Of a stretch of DNA of 64,000 nucleotides, positions 40,135 to 51,200 are shown one piece after another; within the stretch, counting starts at the first letter, position 1; every line of letters begins with the position of its first letter. The translations under genes and the position numbers were made by a program. The notes under the pieces are model-generated. The model was not told the origin of the DNA, made no database searches, and saw nothing but the letters and a program-made list of their open reading frames with translations. The stretch is from the NCBI GenBank assembly GCA_016935615.1, contig JAFGQO010000158.1, forward strand, positions 19,090-83,089, written 5' to 3'. This stretch comes from Bacteroidales bacterium (GTDB lineage Bacteria > Bacteroidota > Bacteroidia > Bacteroidales > UBA10428).

Positions 40135-41448
40135 TTGAACCAAATAAATTTTCCAAAAATGAAAACAATTCTATTATCAATTCTTATTGTATGTATGTCT
40201 GGCACATTACCTGCACAGATCGACGTCTTTAAAAAACTGGAAAGAGAATCCAAAAAACGTGTTGACAGAGGAATCGATAAAGGCATTGATAAAAGCCTGG
40301 ATACGGTGGAAGAAGGTGTAGAAGATGCAATAAAAGGAGAGACGGATACTCAGGAAGAAAAAGAAACGGACAAAAAAGATGTGAGCTCCGGCGAGTCTTC
40401 TGTTTCAGAGACCAAAGAATCAACAGACAAAACCAGCTCAAAAGATGAAAAAAAAGACGCAGAGCCCTTATTGAGCTGGAGCAAATACGATTTTATACCT
40501 GGCAGTGAAATTATTTTTGAAGACAACCAGGAAGGAGAAGAGAACGGAGAGTTTCCATCGAGGTGGGATCTTGTGGAAGGAAGAGTGGAGAATGCTGTGT
40601 TTGATAATTCCAATGTCATTTATTTTATGACGAGATCATCAAAGATCATTCCTTACTTAAAAAACCGTGAGCAGGATTATATTCCCGAAGAATTTACACT
40701 GGAGTTTGATGCATGGTTTGAAAAAGACGAATATACAAGTTATTATGTGTATTTCCGGGATGTGAAAAACCAGGAAGGTTCAGGTCCGATCTATTATCCG
40801 ATCTTAAGGATCAAGCCTAATGGTGCTCAGAATGATAAAAACATGGGCAAGTACCCGGGAAAAGATTACGAATGGAATACCGAAAAAAGCTTCTGGCGGC
40901 ATATTTCAATATCTTTTAACCGCAGGGCAATGAAAGTATACCTTGATGATTCCAGAGTATTGAATGTTCCAAACATGGAAATCAATCCCACGGGAATTAC
41001 TATTGAAATAGACAATTACGGTACCGCAGGTGTTAAAGGTTTCAACCGGTTCATAAAAAATATCCGGCTCGCCAAAGGAGCTGTAAAACTTTACGATAAG
41101 TTACAACAGGACGGAAAGATCGTTTCGAACGGCATCCGGTTCGAAAGCGGTAAATCGGCCATCAAACCTGAATCAATGGGTGTAATTAATGAAATTCATG
41201 AACTGATGGAAGAACATCCTGATGTGAAATTCAGTGTGGAAGGTCATACCGATAATGTAGGTGACGAAGACTATAACCAGAAATTATCAGAACAGCGTGC
41301 TGAAGCCGTGGTTAATAAACTGATCGAAATGGGCTTATCAAAAGACCGGTTTGTATCAAAAGGTCATGGTGAATCACAACCTGTTGCATCAAATGATACG
41401 GCCGAAGGGAAAGCCAGTAACCGGCGGGTTGAATTTATCAAGCTATAA
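40135..41448 (+). CDS. OmpA-family protein with acidic/basic linker and LamG-like middle domain (likely ATG start at 40159)
   Basis: C-terminal GIRFESGKSAIKPES...FSVEGHTDNVGDEDYNQKLSEQRAEAVVNKLI...NRRVEFI. Confidence 0.88.
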   Translation: MNQINFPKMKTILLSILIVCMSGTLPAQIDVFKKLERESKKRVDRGIDKGIDKSLDTVEEGVEDAIKGETDTQEEKETDKKDVSSGESSVSETKESTDKTSSKDEKKDAEPLLSWSKYDFIPGSEIIFEDNQEGEENGEFPSRWDLVEGRVENAVFDNSNVIYFMTRSSKIIPYLKNREQDYIPEEFTLEFDAWFEKDEYTSYYVYFRDVKNQEGSGPIYYPILRIKPNGAQNDKNMGKYPGKDYEWNTEKSFWRHISISFNRRAMKVYLDDSRVLNVPNMEINPTGITIEIDNYGTAGVKGFNRFIKNIRLAKGAVKLYDKLQQDGKIVSNGIRFESGKSAIKPESMGVINEIHELMEEHPDVKFSVEGHTDNVGDEDYNQKLSEQRAEAVVNKLIEMGLSKDRFVSKGHGESQPVASNDTAEGKASNRRVEFIKL

Positions 41449-41451
41449 AAA

Positions 41452-41877
41452 ATGAGAATACGGCGTATACTTATTGTTTTGCTTCTTATCCTGTCAGGAG
41501 GTCATCTTCTGGCACAGGCAACCGATAAACAAGATGCCTATACCCCTGAAAGAGGAACAGAAGAAAGGCAGGCAATACTGGATGCCCTGCGTGAAAAGCT
41601 TTTTACAATGCATGGCATTGAAGTTATTTTTGTAGTGAATTATATGAAAGTGTACAATGGATGGGCCTGGGTACATACATTGCCACAAGATGCACATGGT
41701 TCGAATAAATACGAAGATGTGCTGGCACTAATTCACAAAAAAGAAAATGTATGGAAAGTAATTGAAATACCATGCGCAGAGGAAGATAATCCGCTATGCA
41801 TTACAAGTGAAAATTATTACCAGGGATTGATCGAACGTCATGCGGGATTACCCGAATGCATTTTGCCAATCCATTAA
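41452..41877 (+). CDS. Secreted hypothetical protein
   Basis: Signal peptide LIVLLLILSGGHLLAQA; 3 nt downstream of ompA-like gene. Confidence 0.65.
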   Translation: MRIRRILIVLLLILSGGHLLAQATDKQDAYTPERGTEERQAILDALREKLFTMHGIEVIFVVNYMKVYNGWAWVHTLPQDAHGSNKYEDVLALIHKKENVWKVIEIPCAEEDNPLCITSENYYQGLIERHAGLPECILPIH

Positions 41878-41927
41878 ATAATGAAGTCAGACAAAGAAAA
41901 TCAGTATTCACCTAAATACATCGCATT

Positions 41928-42497
41928 ATGAAAAAAACAATGAAATACAAATACCTGATATTTACCGTGCTGGTGATCTTTACCCTTAGTTGCAAAAAGG
42001 ATAAGGATGAGGAAAATGATGTTGACTTATTAAGTACCAACTATTCCGGATGGATGGAAGTTTATTTTTCAAACACATATCCTCCTTTTTCTGCTTCCAC
42101 CCAGGTGGAAGCAACCATTGATAAAGAACTGGAAGTAATCCTTTTTGAAACCGGCGCACTGAGCTATTCGGGAGATACTATTATTGATGGTGATTCAAGA
42201 ATAACAAGAACCGGCAACTGGATCATAGAGCCTGTTGGTTTTTTGGTCAAAGCAGGAGACGATATACGTATTGATGTGGATGGCGGAATAACCATAGTCA
42301 GTGACATACAAAGGATCTATGCTTGGGATGATGTTCAGTGGGTTTTGGTGAGTGAAGTTGATTTTGCTTCCACACCCAATGCAGATATTTTCTTCAGCCT
42401 GAACGATGCAGCGACAGAAGGATCAACAATGCAATTGACACTTTCAACCGGTGCTATCCGTTTTAGCCTGTATCTGACTCCGACTCTGACACCATAG
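41928..42497 (+). CDS. Hypothetical lipoprotein
   Basis: Lipobox FTLSC followed by KKDKDEEND. Confidence 0.65.
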   Translation: MKKTMKYKYLIFTVLVIFTLSCKKDKDEENDVDLLSTNYSGWMEVYFSNTYPPFSASTQVEATIDKELEVILFETGALSYSGDTIIDGDSRITRTGNWIIEPVGFLVKAGDDIRIDVDGGITIVSDIQRIYAWDDVQWVLVSEVDFASTPNADIFFSLNDAATEGSTMQLTLSTGAIRFSLYLTPTLTP

Positions 42498-42573
42498 AAT
42501 TCGTATTATACGGAATTATCTCCCGGTTTCCGTCAAATCGTCAGGATTGAAACCATGAAAAATGCAAGTGAAG

Positions 42574-42597
42574 AAAGGGACTCTCAGTCCCTTTTTT
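42574..42597 (+). terminator. Rho-independent terminator
   Basis: aaagggact-ctc-agtcccttt followed by T run. Confidence 0.85.
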
Positions 42598-42623
42598 CAT
42601 TCTGATAAAATTCAAATGCTTTG

Positions 42624-44168
42624 TTAGTCGGCTAATAGTTTCTCGTAAATCATTGTAATATTCCTGTCACCCCACATAGACGATGAAGATTGCTCAACAG
42701 AGAGGATTTGTCCGTTATCTTTCAAACACCAGGTTTCGTTGATGATCATTTCAGAAATCCGGTCTCCCCGGCCAAATGTTATTCTTGAGGTAAAACAAAT
42801 TGAATCTCTTTTTTCAGAAAAGTCTGCAGTAGTAATCATGGGTGAATTCCGGAATTCAGATCTCATTTCACTGCCATCAAGGTAAATGGTATCTATAATA
42901 ACCTCATTTTCTTTGTATTCCGGAATTATCGTTTTCTTGATGATCAGTCTATTATCCCCCTGCTCAACATTCATTTTATAAGGAATTCTGCCTGCTCCCC
43001 AATGATCCAATTTGCTTCTATCGTCGCGAAAAAGCCAGTTCCCTGAAAAACCTGTTTTCTCATTTTCTATTAGAGGAAGCAATGGCAAATCACAAGCAGA
43101 ACGATAGGGAACTGTCAGTTCCCAATAGGCCGGATCTTCCCGGTTCAATATACTCTGACTGTTCAGAAGCATCATGTACTCCTTCCTGGAAGTATTTCTG
43201 ACCATCCCGGCCCATGTAACATAAAATACCCAACCAGGTTGATTTTCAATTATTTCCGGTGAAGGAGGGTTACCAACTTCTCCCAGTACAAGGGGTTTCC
43301 CTTCTGCAAGCACAAGCAGACTATCATAATAATCCTGGCTGAAATCCCGTCCGTAAACATCCAGCGATACAACATCAAAAAATTCACTTCCGGGATTATA
43401 CTGAGAAAAATATCGTTCAGACTGATTCGGTCTGTCAACACTCCACAGCCAGATCAGATTGTGTAATTTATGAACGTTGACCAATCTGTTAAACAACTGC
43501 TGATAGAGTCTTTTGGTGCTGTAGACACCTGTGCGCCCGCCCCACCAGAACCAGTTTCCATTCATTTCATGATAAGGTCGCCACAAAACAGGAACTTTGG
43601 CATCCTGCAATTCTTTCAAATAAAAGGCAATGGAATCAACCTGGGAACACCAGCGGCTGTACAATAGGGTTCCCGGTGTCAGCATATCTTTGAATTGTCT
43701 GTCGGTCAATTGTCCCTGTACACTGGCCAGCGAATCAGGATCAGCTCCCGGCAATGGCCGGAAGGTTGTTGGTTCGTCAGTCGTGGGAGGAACTGCGTGC
43801 CAACATACTGTAATCAAAGAACCCTTTTGATGCTGCCTGATTGCTTCCTTCACAATACCAGGTCTTGCCAGATACGAATCAGTATCACCGTCTTCTGCAA
43901 AACCCCAGTCAGTGCTCCATACAACGGGAGTTTTCCCAATATACTGTGCAGCAAACTGCGAGTTCATGTCACCGGTATTGGGGTAATTATGCTGTCCGGA
44001 CAAAGTATAATCCCCAGACAGGGTATACAGCAATTCCAGCAATGCCTGCGCTTCTAAAGATGCTTTAGGATCAACAGGTTTTATTTTGGTATTGCCTCCA
44101 CAAACTGATGTGGCCATCATCAAAACCATCGATAAAATAAACAAACAATTTCTCAGCCTTAATTTCAT
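42624..44168 (-). CDS. Glycoside hydrolase family 26 (beta-mannanase-like)
   Basis: LSGQHNYP; WRPYHEMNGNWFWWGGR acid/base region; KPLVLGEVGNPP nucleophile region. Confidence 0.88.
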   Translation of the reverse strand: MKLRLRNCLFILSMVLMMATSVCGGNTKIKPVDPKASLEAQALLELLYTLSGDYTLSGQHNYPNTGDMNSQFAAQYIGKTPVVWSTDWGFAEDGDTDSYLARPGIVKEAIRQHQKGSLITVCWHAVPPTTDEPTTFRPLPGADPDSLASVQGQLTDRQFKDMLTPGTLLYSRWCSQVDSIAFYLKELQDAKVPVLWRPYHEMNGNWFWWGGRTGVYSTKRLYQQLFNRLVNVHKLHNLIWLWSVDRPNQSERYFSQYNPGSEFFDVVSLDVYGRDFSQDYYDSLLVLAEGKPLVLGEVGNPPSPEIIENQPGWVFYVTWAGMVRNTSRKEYMMLLNSQSILNREDPAYWELTVPYRSACDLPLLPLIENEKTGFSGNWLFRDDRSKLDHWGAGRIPYKMNVEQGDNRLIIKKTIIPEYKENEVIIDTIYLDGSEMRSEFRNSPMITTADFSEKRDSICFTSRITFGRGDRISEMIINETWCLKDNGQILSVEQSSSSMWGDRNITMIYEKLLAD

Positions 44169-44353
44169 ATCAGGAATGCGATTTATATTATATAATGCAC
44201 AATAAAAGCAATTTTTCTTCTTAGATTCTTAAATATAAATTAAAAAAAATTACGTTGCCAAAAAAGAAAAACAGAAATTGCAGATGGCGAAATCTATTAT
44301 TTTATACATATTAATACAATCCGTAAGATTTTTCGTAACTTGATAGTTAATTC

Positions 44354-44386
44354 ATTATATGATCGTGTTAAGTACGATCATATAAT
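44354..44386 (+). promoter_or_regulatory. Strong hairpin plus T-rich tract upstream of PAS kinase (attenuator/terminator-like)
   Basis: attatatgatcgt-gttaagt-acgatcatataat, 13-bp perfect stem followed by ctttttatttt. Confidence 0.6.
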
Positions 44387-44451
44387 CTTTTTATTTTCTA
44401 ATTCTGACTCAACTATACTATAAAAGTTAATTTAATAATTTACACCATTAC

Positions 44452-46863
44452 TTGCCAAACAGAGTTTCTGAATACAAACGCGCAGGCATGAAAGAATTGA
44501 ACAAACTTACTAAAGAAGAGTTGATAAGAGAAATAAAAAGGTTGCGCATGAAGGAGAAAAAACCTGCGGATGTCTACAGTCATTATAAGAGACTTGGCGA
44601 ATTGGCTCATGATTCCATCATTTTAAACAATGAAAACGGTGAGATCATCGAAGCAAATGGATCAGCTTGCCGAAATCTTGGTTATACATACGAAGAGCTC
44701 CTGTCAATGAATATTGGTGATATTGATGAAGGATACAATTCAAACGAGTTTAGCAATTTCTGGAAAAACAAACCGGTTGAGAAGCAGTATCTGTTTGAAA
44801 CAAAACACAGAAGGAAAGATGGTACGGTTTTTCCTGTTGAGATAAGTGCCACGGCTTTTATTGAAAACGGCCAAAAATTTATTACAGGAACTGCCAGGGA
44901 TATATCGAAACGAATAGAAACTGAAGCCTCCGGATTAAAGGCCAAAGCACAGCTTACCAGTGCCATGAAAATTGCTCAGCTAGGCTATTGGGAATATGAT
45001 GTACAGGAAGATTATTTCATATTTGATGATCAGTTCTATTCTATTTTCAGAACCACGGCCGAAAAAGAAGGTGGATATAAGATGAGACCCGAAGAATATG
45101 CCAAAAAGTTCTTACACCCGGATGACCAAAAGATTATCGCCGAAGAAATGAAAAACGCCCTGGAAACTAAAGATCCTGATTACAGCCGGCAAATAGAACA
45201 CCGTATTATTTATTCAGATGGATTAGTAGGTTATATTAATGTTCGTTTCTTTATTGTTAAAGATGACACAGGAAAAACCATAAAGACATACGGTGCGAAT
45301 CAGGATATAACTGACAGAAAAAAAATTGAACTGGCTGTGATGGAATCGGAAAAAAGATTGTTCAACATCCTGAATAATCTCCAGGGAATGGCTTACAAAT
45401 GCAAGAACGATGAATACTGGACAATGGAGTATATCAGTGCCGGCTGCAAAACTCTTACCGGCTATAATGTAGATGAGTTAATCGATAGCAAATCACTCCC
45501 ATTCAATGAAATAATACACCCGGATTATCGTAACAAAGTTTGGAATAAAGTTCAAAAAGCTTTGCATCAAAAAAAACAATACTCAATTGAATACAAAATC
45601 ATCACCAAAGACAAAAAAGAAAAGTGGGTGATGGACAGAGGAAGTGCCAATTTTGATGATAAAGGAAATGTCATGGATCTGGAAGGTTTACTAACAGATA
45701 TAACCAGGCTTAAAGAAACCGAGCAGGAACTCATCATTTTGTCAAAAGCAGTGGACCAGGCACCTGCATTGATCGTAATCACAGACAAATCAGGCAATAT
45801 TGAATATGTAAATCCTAAATTTTCAGAAGTAACAGGATATACGTTCGACGAGGCAATAAAACAGGATTTTCGTTTTCTGAATTCTGACAAACAATCGGAA
45901 CTTATATATGAAGAAGTTTGGAAAACTATTCTTTCAGGTCGTGCATGGAGCGGAGAGCTTATAAGTAAGAAAAAAAACGAAGAACTCTATTGGGAGAATG
46001 CCCTGGTTTCACCCATTACAAATCCTGAAGGAAAGATCACTCACTTTATTGCTATTATGGAAGATATTACAAGCAAAAAACAAACCGAATTTGAATTGAT
46101 CAGGGCAAAAGAAAAAGCTGAGGAATCTGACAGACTCAAGTCTGCTTTCCTGGCCAATATGAGCCATGAGATCCGCACACCCATGAATGGGATCATTGGA
46201 TTTTCCAGTTTACTGACCGGCAAGAACCTATCCAAAGAAGTTGCAGAATACTATAAATCTTTAATTATAAAAAGTTCAAATCAACTGCTTATCATTGTTA
46301 ACAATATCATTGAAATATCAAAAATAGAATCCGGTCAGGTTCATCTGAATTTAGGAAAAGTTGATCTGAAAAATTTGCTTAAAGAAGTTTCATCTGAATT
46401 TTCATACTTTGCAAAGGAAAAAGGATTGGATTTCAGATTCGGATTACAACTTCCTGATGAATACACCACAATAGTTACAGATGAGTTAAAGATCAGGTTA
46501 ACAATATCAAATTTACTCAATAATGCACTTAAATTCACCAAGAATGGATTTATTGAACTCGGAGCTAAATACAATCCGAAAGAAATCCATATATACATAA
46601 AAGACAGCGGTATTGGCATCAGAAAAAGCATGCAGGATAAAATATTTCAACGTTTCAGACAAGCCGAAGAAACTCATACGCGTGAGTATGGCGGAACCGG
46701 TCTTGGCCTTTCAATCTCAAAAGCCTATGTTGAAATGCTGGATGGCAAAATATGGATTGAATCCAACATTGGAGAAGGAACTACATTTTATTTCAGTGTG
46801 CCATTTAAGCCAGGCTCTAAAAAAGAAAAAAAACAGGTATCACAAAAAAAGATAAAAATATGA
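44452..46863 (+). CDS. Multi-PAS sensor histidine kinase (likely ATG start at 44488)
   Basis: Several PAS/PAC domains; SHEIRTPMNGIIGFSSLL; GTGLGLSISKAYVEML. Confidence 0.93.
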   Translation: MPNRVSEYKRAGMKELNKLTKEELIREIKRLRMKEKKPADVYSHYKRLGELAHDSIILNNENGEIIEANGSACRNLGYTYEELLSMNIGDIDEGYNSNEFSNFWKNKPVEKQYLFETKHRRKDGTVFPVEISATAFIENGQKFITGTARDISKRIETEASGLKAKAQLTSAMKIAQLGYWEYDVQEDYFIFDDQFYSIFRTTAEKEGGYKMRPEEYAKKFLHPDDQKIIAEEMKNALETKDPDYSRQIEHRIIYSDGLVGYINVRFFIVKDDTGKTIKTYGANQDITDRKKIELAVMESEKRLFNILNNLQGMAYKCKNDEYWTMEYISAGCKTLTGYNVDELIDSKSLPFNEIIHPDYRNKVWNKVQKALHQKKQYSIEYKIITKDKKEKWVMDRGSANFDDKGNVMDLEGLLTDITRLKETEQELIILSKAVDQAPALIVITDKSGNIEYVNPKFSEVTGYTFDEAIKQDFRFLNSDKQSELIYEEVWKTILSGRAWSGELISKKKNEELYWENALVSPITNPEGKITHFIAIMEDITSKKQTEFELIRAKEKAEESDRLKSAFLANMSHEIRTPMNGIIGFSSLLTGKNLSKEVAEYYKSLIIKSSNQLLIIVNNIIEISKIESGQVHLNLGKVDLKNLLKEVSSEFSYFAKEKGLDFRFGLQLPDEYTTIVTDELKIRLTISNLLNNALKFTKNGFIELGAKYNPKEIHIYIKDSGIGIRKSMQDKIFQRFRQAEETHTREYGGTGLGLSISKAYVEMLDGKIWIESNIGEGTTFYFSVPFKPGSKKEKKQVSQKKIKI

Positions 46864-47246
46864 ATTACAACTGGTCTAACTACAAAATCCTCATTGTTGA
46901 TGATGAACCATTAGTAATTGATTATTTCAAAGAGGTACTTTCTGTAACTAAGATAAAAACACTATTTGCAAAAAATGGGAAAGAAGCCGTCTCATTTGTA
47001 AAAACCAACAAGGATATTGATCTGGTTTTACTGGATATCAGAATGCCGGTAATGAATGGCTTTGAGGTATTTAAAAAAATAAGAAAAATCAGGTCTTCTC
47101 TGCCCATTATTGCACAAACGGCATATGCATTTTCAGATGACAAAGATAAAATACTTGAAGCCGGATTTAACGATTATATTACAAAGCCAATTAATAACGA
47201 ATCGCTATACGAAAAAATAAGTGATTTTATCGGAGATCGGTCATAA
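46860..47246 (+). CDS. Single-domain response regulator (CheY-like), ATGA overlap with kinase
   Basis: ILIVDDEPLVIDYF, LLDIRMPVMNGFEVF, KPINNESLYEKI. Confidence 0.93.
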   Translation: MNYNWSNYKILIVDDEPLVIDYFKEVLSVTKIKTLFAKNGKEAVSFVKTNKDIDLVLLDIRMPVMNGFEVFKKIRKIRSSLPIIAQTAYAFSDDKDKILEAGFNDYITKPINNESLYEKISDFIGDRS

Positions 47247-47258
47247 CAAAATTTAAAC

Positions 47259-47741
47259 TTGATGGATATTACGTTCAGATCAATTGGTATCATTCACACA
47301 CCATTTAAGGTCAAGGAAGGAATGCCCATACAACCCGGAGGAGCTCAGGGAATAAAAGGAAGTATCATACTGAAAGAAAAGTATACGGAAGGGCTTGCTG
47401 ATCTTCCAGGTTTTTCACATATATACCTCATCTATTACCTCCATAAATCCAGTGGTTACAACTTGCAGGTTATTCCTTTTTTAGATAATACATTTCATGG
47501 CGTTTTTGCTACGCGTGCACCAAGAAGACCAAATGCTATTGGTATATCCGTTGTCAGATTAATAAGTATTCGTAAAAATATACTGAAAATTGAAAATGTT
47601 GATATGCTGGACGGAACACCACTTCTTGATATCAAACCCTACATCCCCGAATTTGATATTCTTGAGGTCGAAAACAGAGGATGGGCCAGGGATATTTCTG
47701 AAAAAGTAAAACAGTACAGAACAGACGCAAGATTCAAATGA
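47259..47741 (+). CDS. trmO: tRNA (N6-threonylcarbamoyladenosine(37)-N6)-methyltransferase TrmO
   Basis: IGIIHTPFKVKEGMPIQPGGAQGIKGSI; FATRAPRRPNAIGISVVRL; DIKPYIPEFD. Confidence 0.93.
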   Translation: MMDITFRSIGIIHTPFKVKEGMPIQPGGAQGIKGSIILKEKYTEGLADLPGFSHIYLIYYLHKSSGYNLQVIPFLDNTFHGVFATRAPRRPNAIGISVVRLISIRKNILKIENVDMLDGTPLLDIKPYIPEFDILEVENRGWARDISEKVKQYRTDARFK

Positions 47742-47820
47742 ATGAATTGCACATAATTTAAGCCAATATTCTCATTTGTTAATATTCCATCGATTCGGAA
47801 AACGTTAAAACAATGCATCT

Positions 47821-48195
47821 ATGAATGAAAAATTCAAGTTTGAGTTTGACAGATCGACCGGTATTCTTTTTAAATATTATTATGGGAAGATCACCATCGA
47901 AGATATCACATCATCATGGGTATATGCTTTTGCAAATAACATCATTCCAAAAGAAGTAAGAGGATTTATACTGGATTATCGCAATGCAAATTTTGATTTT
48001 GATATTAAAGAACACATAAAAATTGTGGAATTTTATAAAAAACATCTCGATGTGTTCGGAGATTTAAAGATCGCCATAATCACTGAAAAACCTAAAGATA
48101 TAATAATCCCCATGATGGTTGAAACAAAAGACGAGGGTTATTATTCGAAGCCCTTTAGTACAATTGAGGCAGCAATCGCATGGGTATTGATTTAA
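47821..48195 (+). CDS. Small STAS-like protein
   Basis: 124 aa; FILDYRNANFDFD, PFSTIEAAIAWV; similar layout to 29231..29668. Confidence 0.5.
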   Translation: MNEKFKFEFDRSTGILFKYYYGKITIEDITSSWVYAFANNIIPKEVRGFILDYRNANFDFDIKEHIKIVEFYKKHLDVFGDLKIAIITEKPKDIIIPMMVETKDEGYYSKPFSTIEAAIAWVLI

Positions 48196-48265
48196 GCTCT
48201 GTGATACATCGAGTAACTTATCAACTTTTTATTTCCCGAATTCGACTATCCGGCGAAAAAACAAA

Positions 48266-51200
48266 TCAGCGAATGTCCTTGTGATATTCCTGCAACGACT
48301 TCACCATAGTTGCCTTATTCCTGCGAGCCTCAATACCTCTGGTAGCAGCTCTAGCAGCAGTAGTAGTTGTAATGTATAAGATTCCCTGTTTAATAGCTTC
48401 TTTTCTGATATAGGAATCATCCACTTCGCTGTATTTCCCTTTCGGAGTATTTACCACCAGATCGATCTCACCATTCTTTATGGCATCAATTATATTAGGA
48501 CGGCCCTCATTTATCTTTTTGATAAAAGTTGACCGGATACTATGCTCTGCCAGAAATACCTGGGTCCCTTTGGTAGCCAGAATAGTAAATCCCAATTCTG
48601 CAAATTTCTTAGCTGCATCGAGAACGAGCAACTTATCCCGATCGGCAATAGTGATCAGCACGGTGCCTTCAAGCGGCAACGGAGTTTTAATGGCTTCCTG
48701 AGATTTAAAGAAGGCAAGTCCGTAAGAATCTGCCAAACCAAGTACCTCTCCTGTTGAACGCATTTCAGGACCCAGAACAGGATCAACTTCAGGAAACATA
48801 TTAAAAGGAAGAACCGCTTCCTTCACACCAAAATGATCAAACTTTTTCTCCTTCAGCCCGATATCAGTCAATTTTCTTCCGAGCATAATTTCTGTTGCTA
48901 TTTTTGCCATCGGAATGTTACATACTTTGGAAACAAGCGGCACTGTGCGTGAAGCCCTTGGGTTTGCTTCAAGAATATATACTTTGTCCTTCAGAATGGC
49001 GTATTGAATGTTCATCAGTCCAACTACATTCAGTTCAATGGCAATTTTTTTTGTGTATTCATTGATTGTATCCTGGTGTTTTTGAGGTATGTCAACGGGA
49101 GGTATAACACAGGCTGAGTCTCCGGAATGAACTCCTGCATATTCAATATGTTCCATTATGGCGGGAACAAAAGCAGTTGTACCGTCAGAAATTGCATCGG
49201 CTTCACATTCAAGCGCATTCTCAAGAAATTTATCGATCAGAATTGGTCGTTCAGGTGATACGTCTACAGCCACTGCCAGGTAGTGTTCAAGCATTTCACG
49301 ATCCAGTATGATTTCCATAGCCCTTCCTCCAAGAACATAGGATGGACGTACCATAAGCGGATATCCAATGCGCTCAGCAATTTTTAATGCTTCATCGAAT
49401 GTACTGGCCATACCTGATTCGGGTTCCGGAATTCCCAGTTTTTTCATAACCTTTCGGAATCGGTCACGGTCTTCAGCCAGATCGATCATATCGGGTGAAG
49501 TGCCCAGAATTTTTACACCTGCCTCAGCAAGTTCATTGGCCAGATTCAACGGTGTTTGCCCTCCAAACTGAACAATAACTCCTTCGGGCTTTTCTTTTTG
49601 ATAAATGCTCAAAACATCTTCAACAGTGAGAGGTTCAAAATACAATTTATCGGAAGTATCATAATCTGTTGATACGGTTTCCGGATTACAGTTTACCATA
49701 ATTGATTCATACCCTTTTTCGCGAATAGTAAAAGCAGCATGTACGCAACAGTAATCAAACTCAATGCCTTGCCCTATTCTGTTCGGTCCACCGCCAAGTA
49801 CCATGATTTTCTTGCGGTTACTTACTTCCACGGTGTCTGCTGCATTGTAGGTCGAAAAATAGTAAGCAGCATCCTCTACCCCACTTACAGGTACAGCTTC
49901 CCATGCTTCATTCAAACCCACAGATAAACGCTGTTCGCGAATGCTTTTCTCGGAAAGATCAAGCAATTTTGCCAGATATTTATCGGCAAATCCATCTTTT
50001 TTCGCTTGCACCAACAAGTGATCAGGAAGAGCTTTCCCTCTGTAATTAAGAATCTCCTCTTCAAGATCAATAAGCTCTTTCATCTGGCGAATGAACCAGG
50101 ATTTTATGTGCGTCAAACAATGAAGTTTTTCTATATCTGCCCCTTTGCGCAATGCCTCATACATAATAAACTGACGTTCGCTTGAAGGATATGCAAGCAT
50201 TGCCATAAGGTCCTGAAGAGATTTTCTGTTAAAATCTTTTGCAAAACCAAGTCCATACCGATTGATCTCCAGTGAGCGAATCGCTTTTTGAAGTGCTTCC
50301 TTGTAGTTTTTCCCAATACTCATTACTTCTCCGACAGCACGCATCTGTGTTCCCAGTTTGTCTTCCACACCTTGAAACTTTTCAAAAGCCCATCGTGCAA
50401 ATTTGACTACCACATAATCTCCTGACGGAGTATATTTTTCAAGCGTTCCATCACGCCAGTAGGGAATTTCATCCATAGCAAGTCCACCTGCCAGCAGGGA
50501 AGAAACAAAAGCAATAGGAAAACCCGTAGCCTTGGATGCCAGCGCCGAAGATCTTGAAGTTCTTGGATTGATCTCAATTACTACAATCCTTCCTGTTTTC
50601 GGATCATGGGCAAACTGGACATTCGTGCCTCCAATTACTTCGATCGCTTCAACAATATCATACGAATACTTTTGCAGTTTTTGCTGAAGTTCAGGAGCAA
50701 TAGTAAGCATAGGAGCCGTACAATATGAATCCCCTGTATGAACCCCCATGGCATCAACATTTTCAATAAAACATACGGTTATCATCTGGTTTTTTGCATC
50801 GCGAACTACTTCCAGTTCCAGTTCTTCCCAGCCAAGAACAGATTCCTCGACAAGAATCTGGTGCACCATACTGGCTGCCAATCCACGCGCAGCTATAGTA
50901 TTCAGTTCTTCTTTGTTGTATACCAATCCGCCTCCTGTCCCTCCCATTGTATATGCTGGTCTGATAACTACCGGGTATCCAAGTTCATCAGCAATTTTCT
51001 CAGCATCTCCCACTGTATTTACTGCCGTGCTTCTTGGCATTTCAATACCAAGTTTGTTCATGGTATTTTTAAAGGCCGTACGGTCCTCTCCCCGCTCTAT
51101 GGCATCAATATTTACACCAATAACTTTTACCCTGTATTTTTCAAGTACTCCTGATTTATACAATTGCGAAGAAAGATTCAGTCCGGTTTGTCCGCCCAGA

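Noticed and set aside
43695-44057. 120-aa plus-strand ORF
   Set aside because: Antisense to GH26; no family features.
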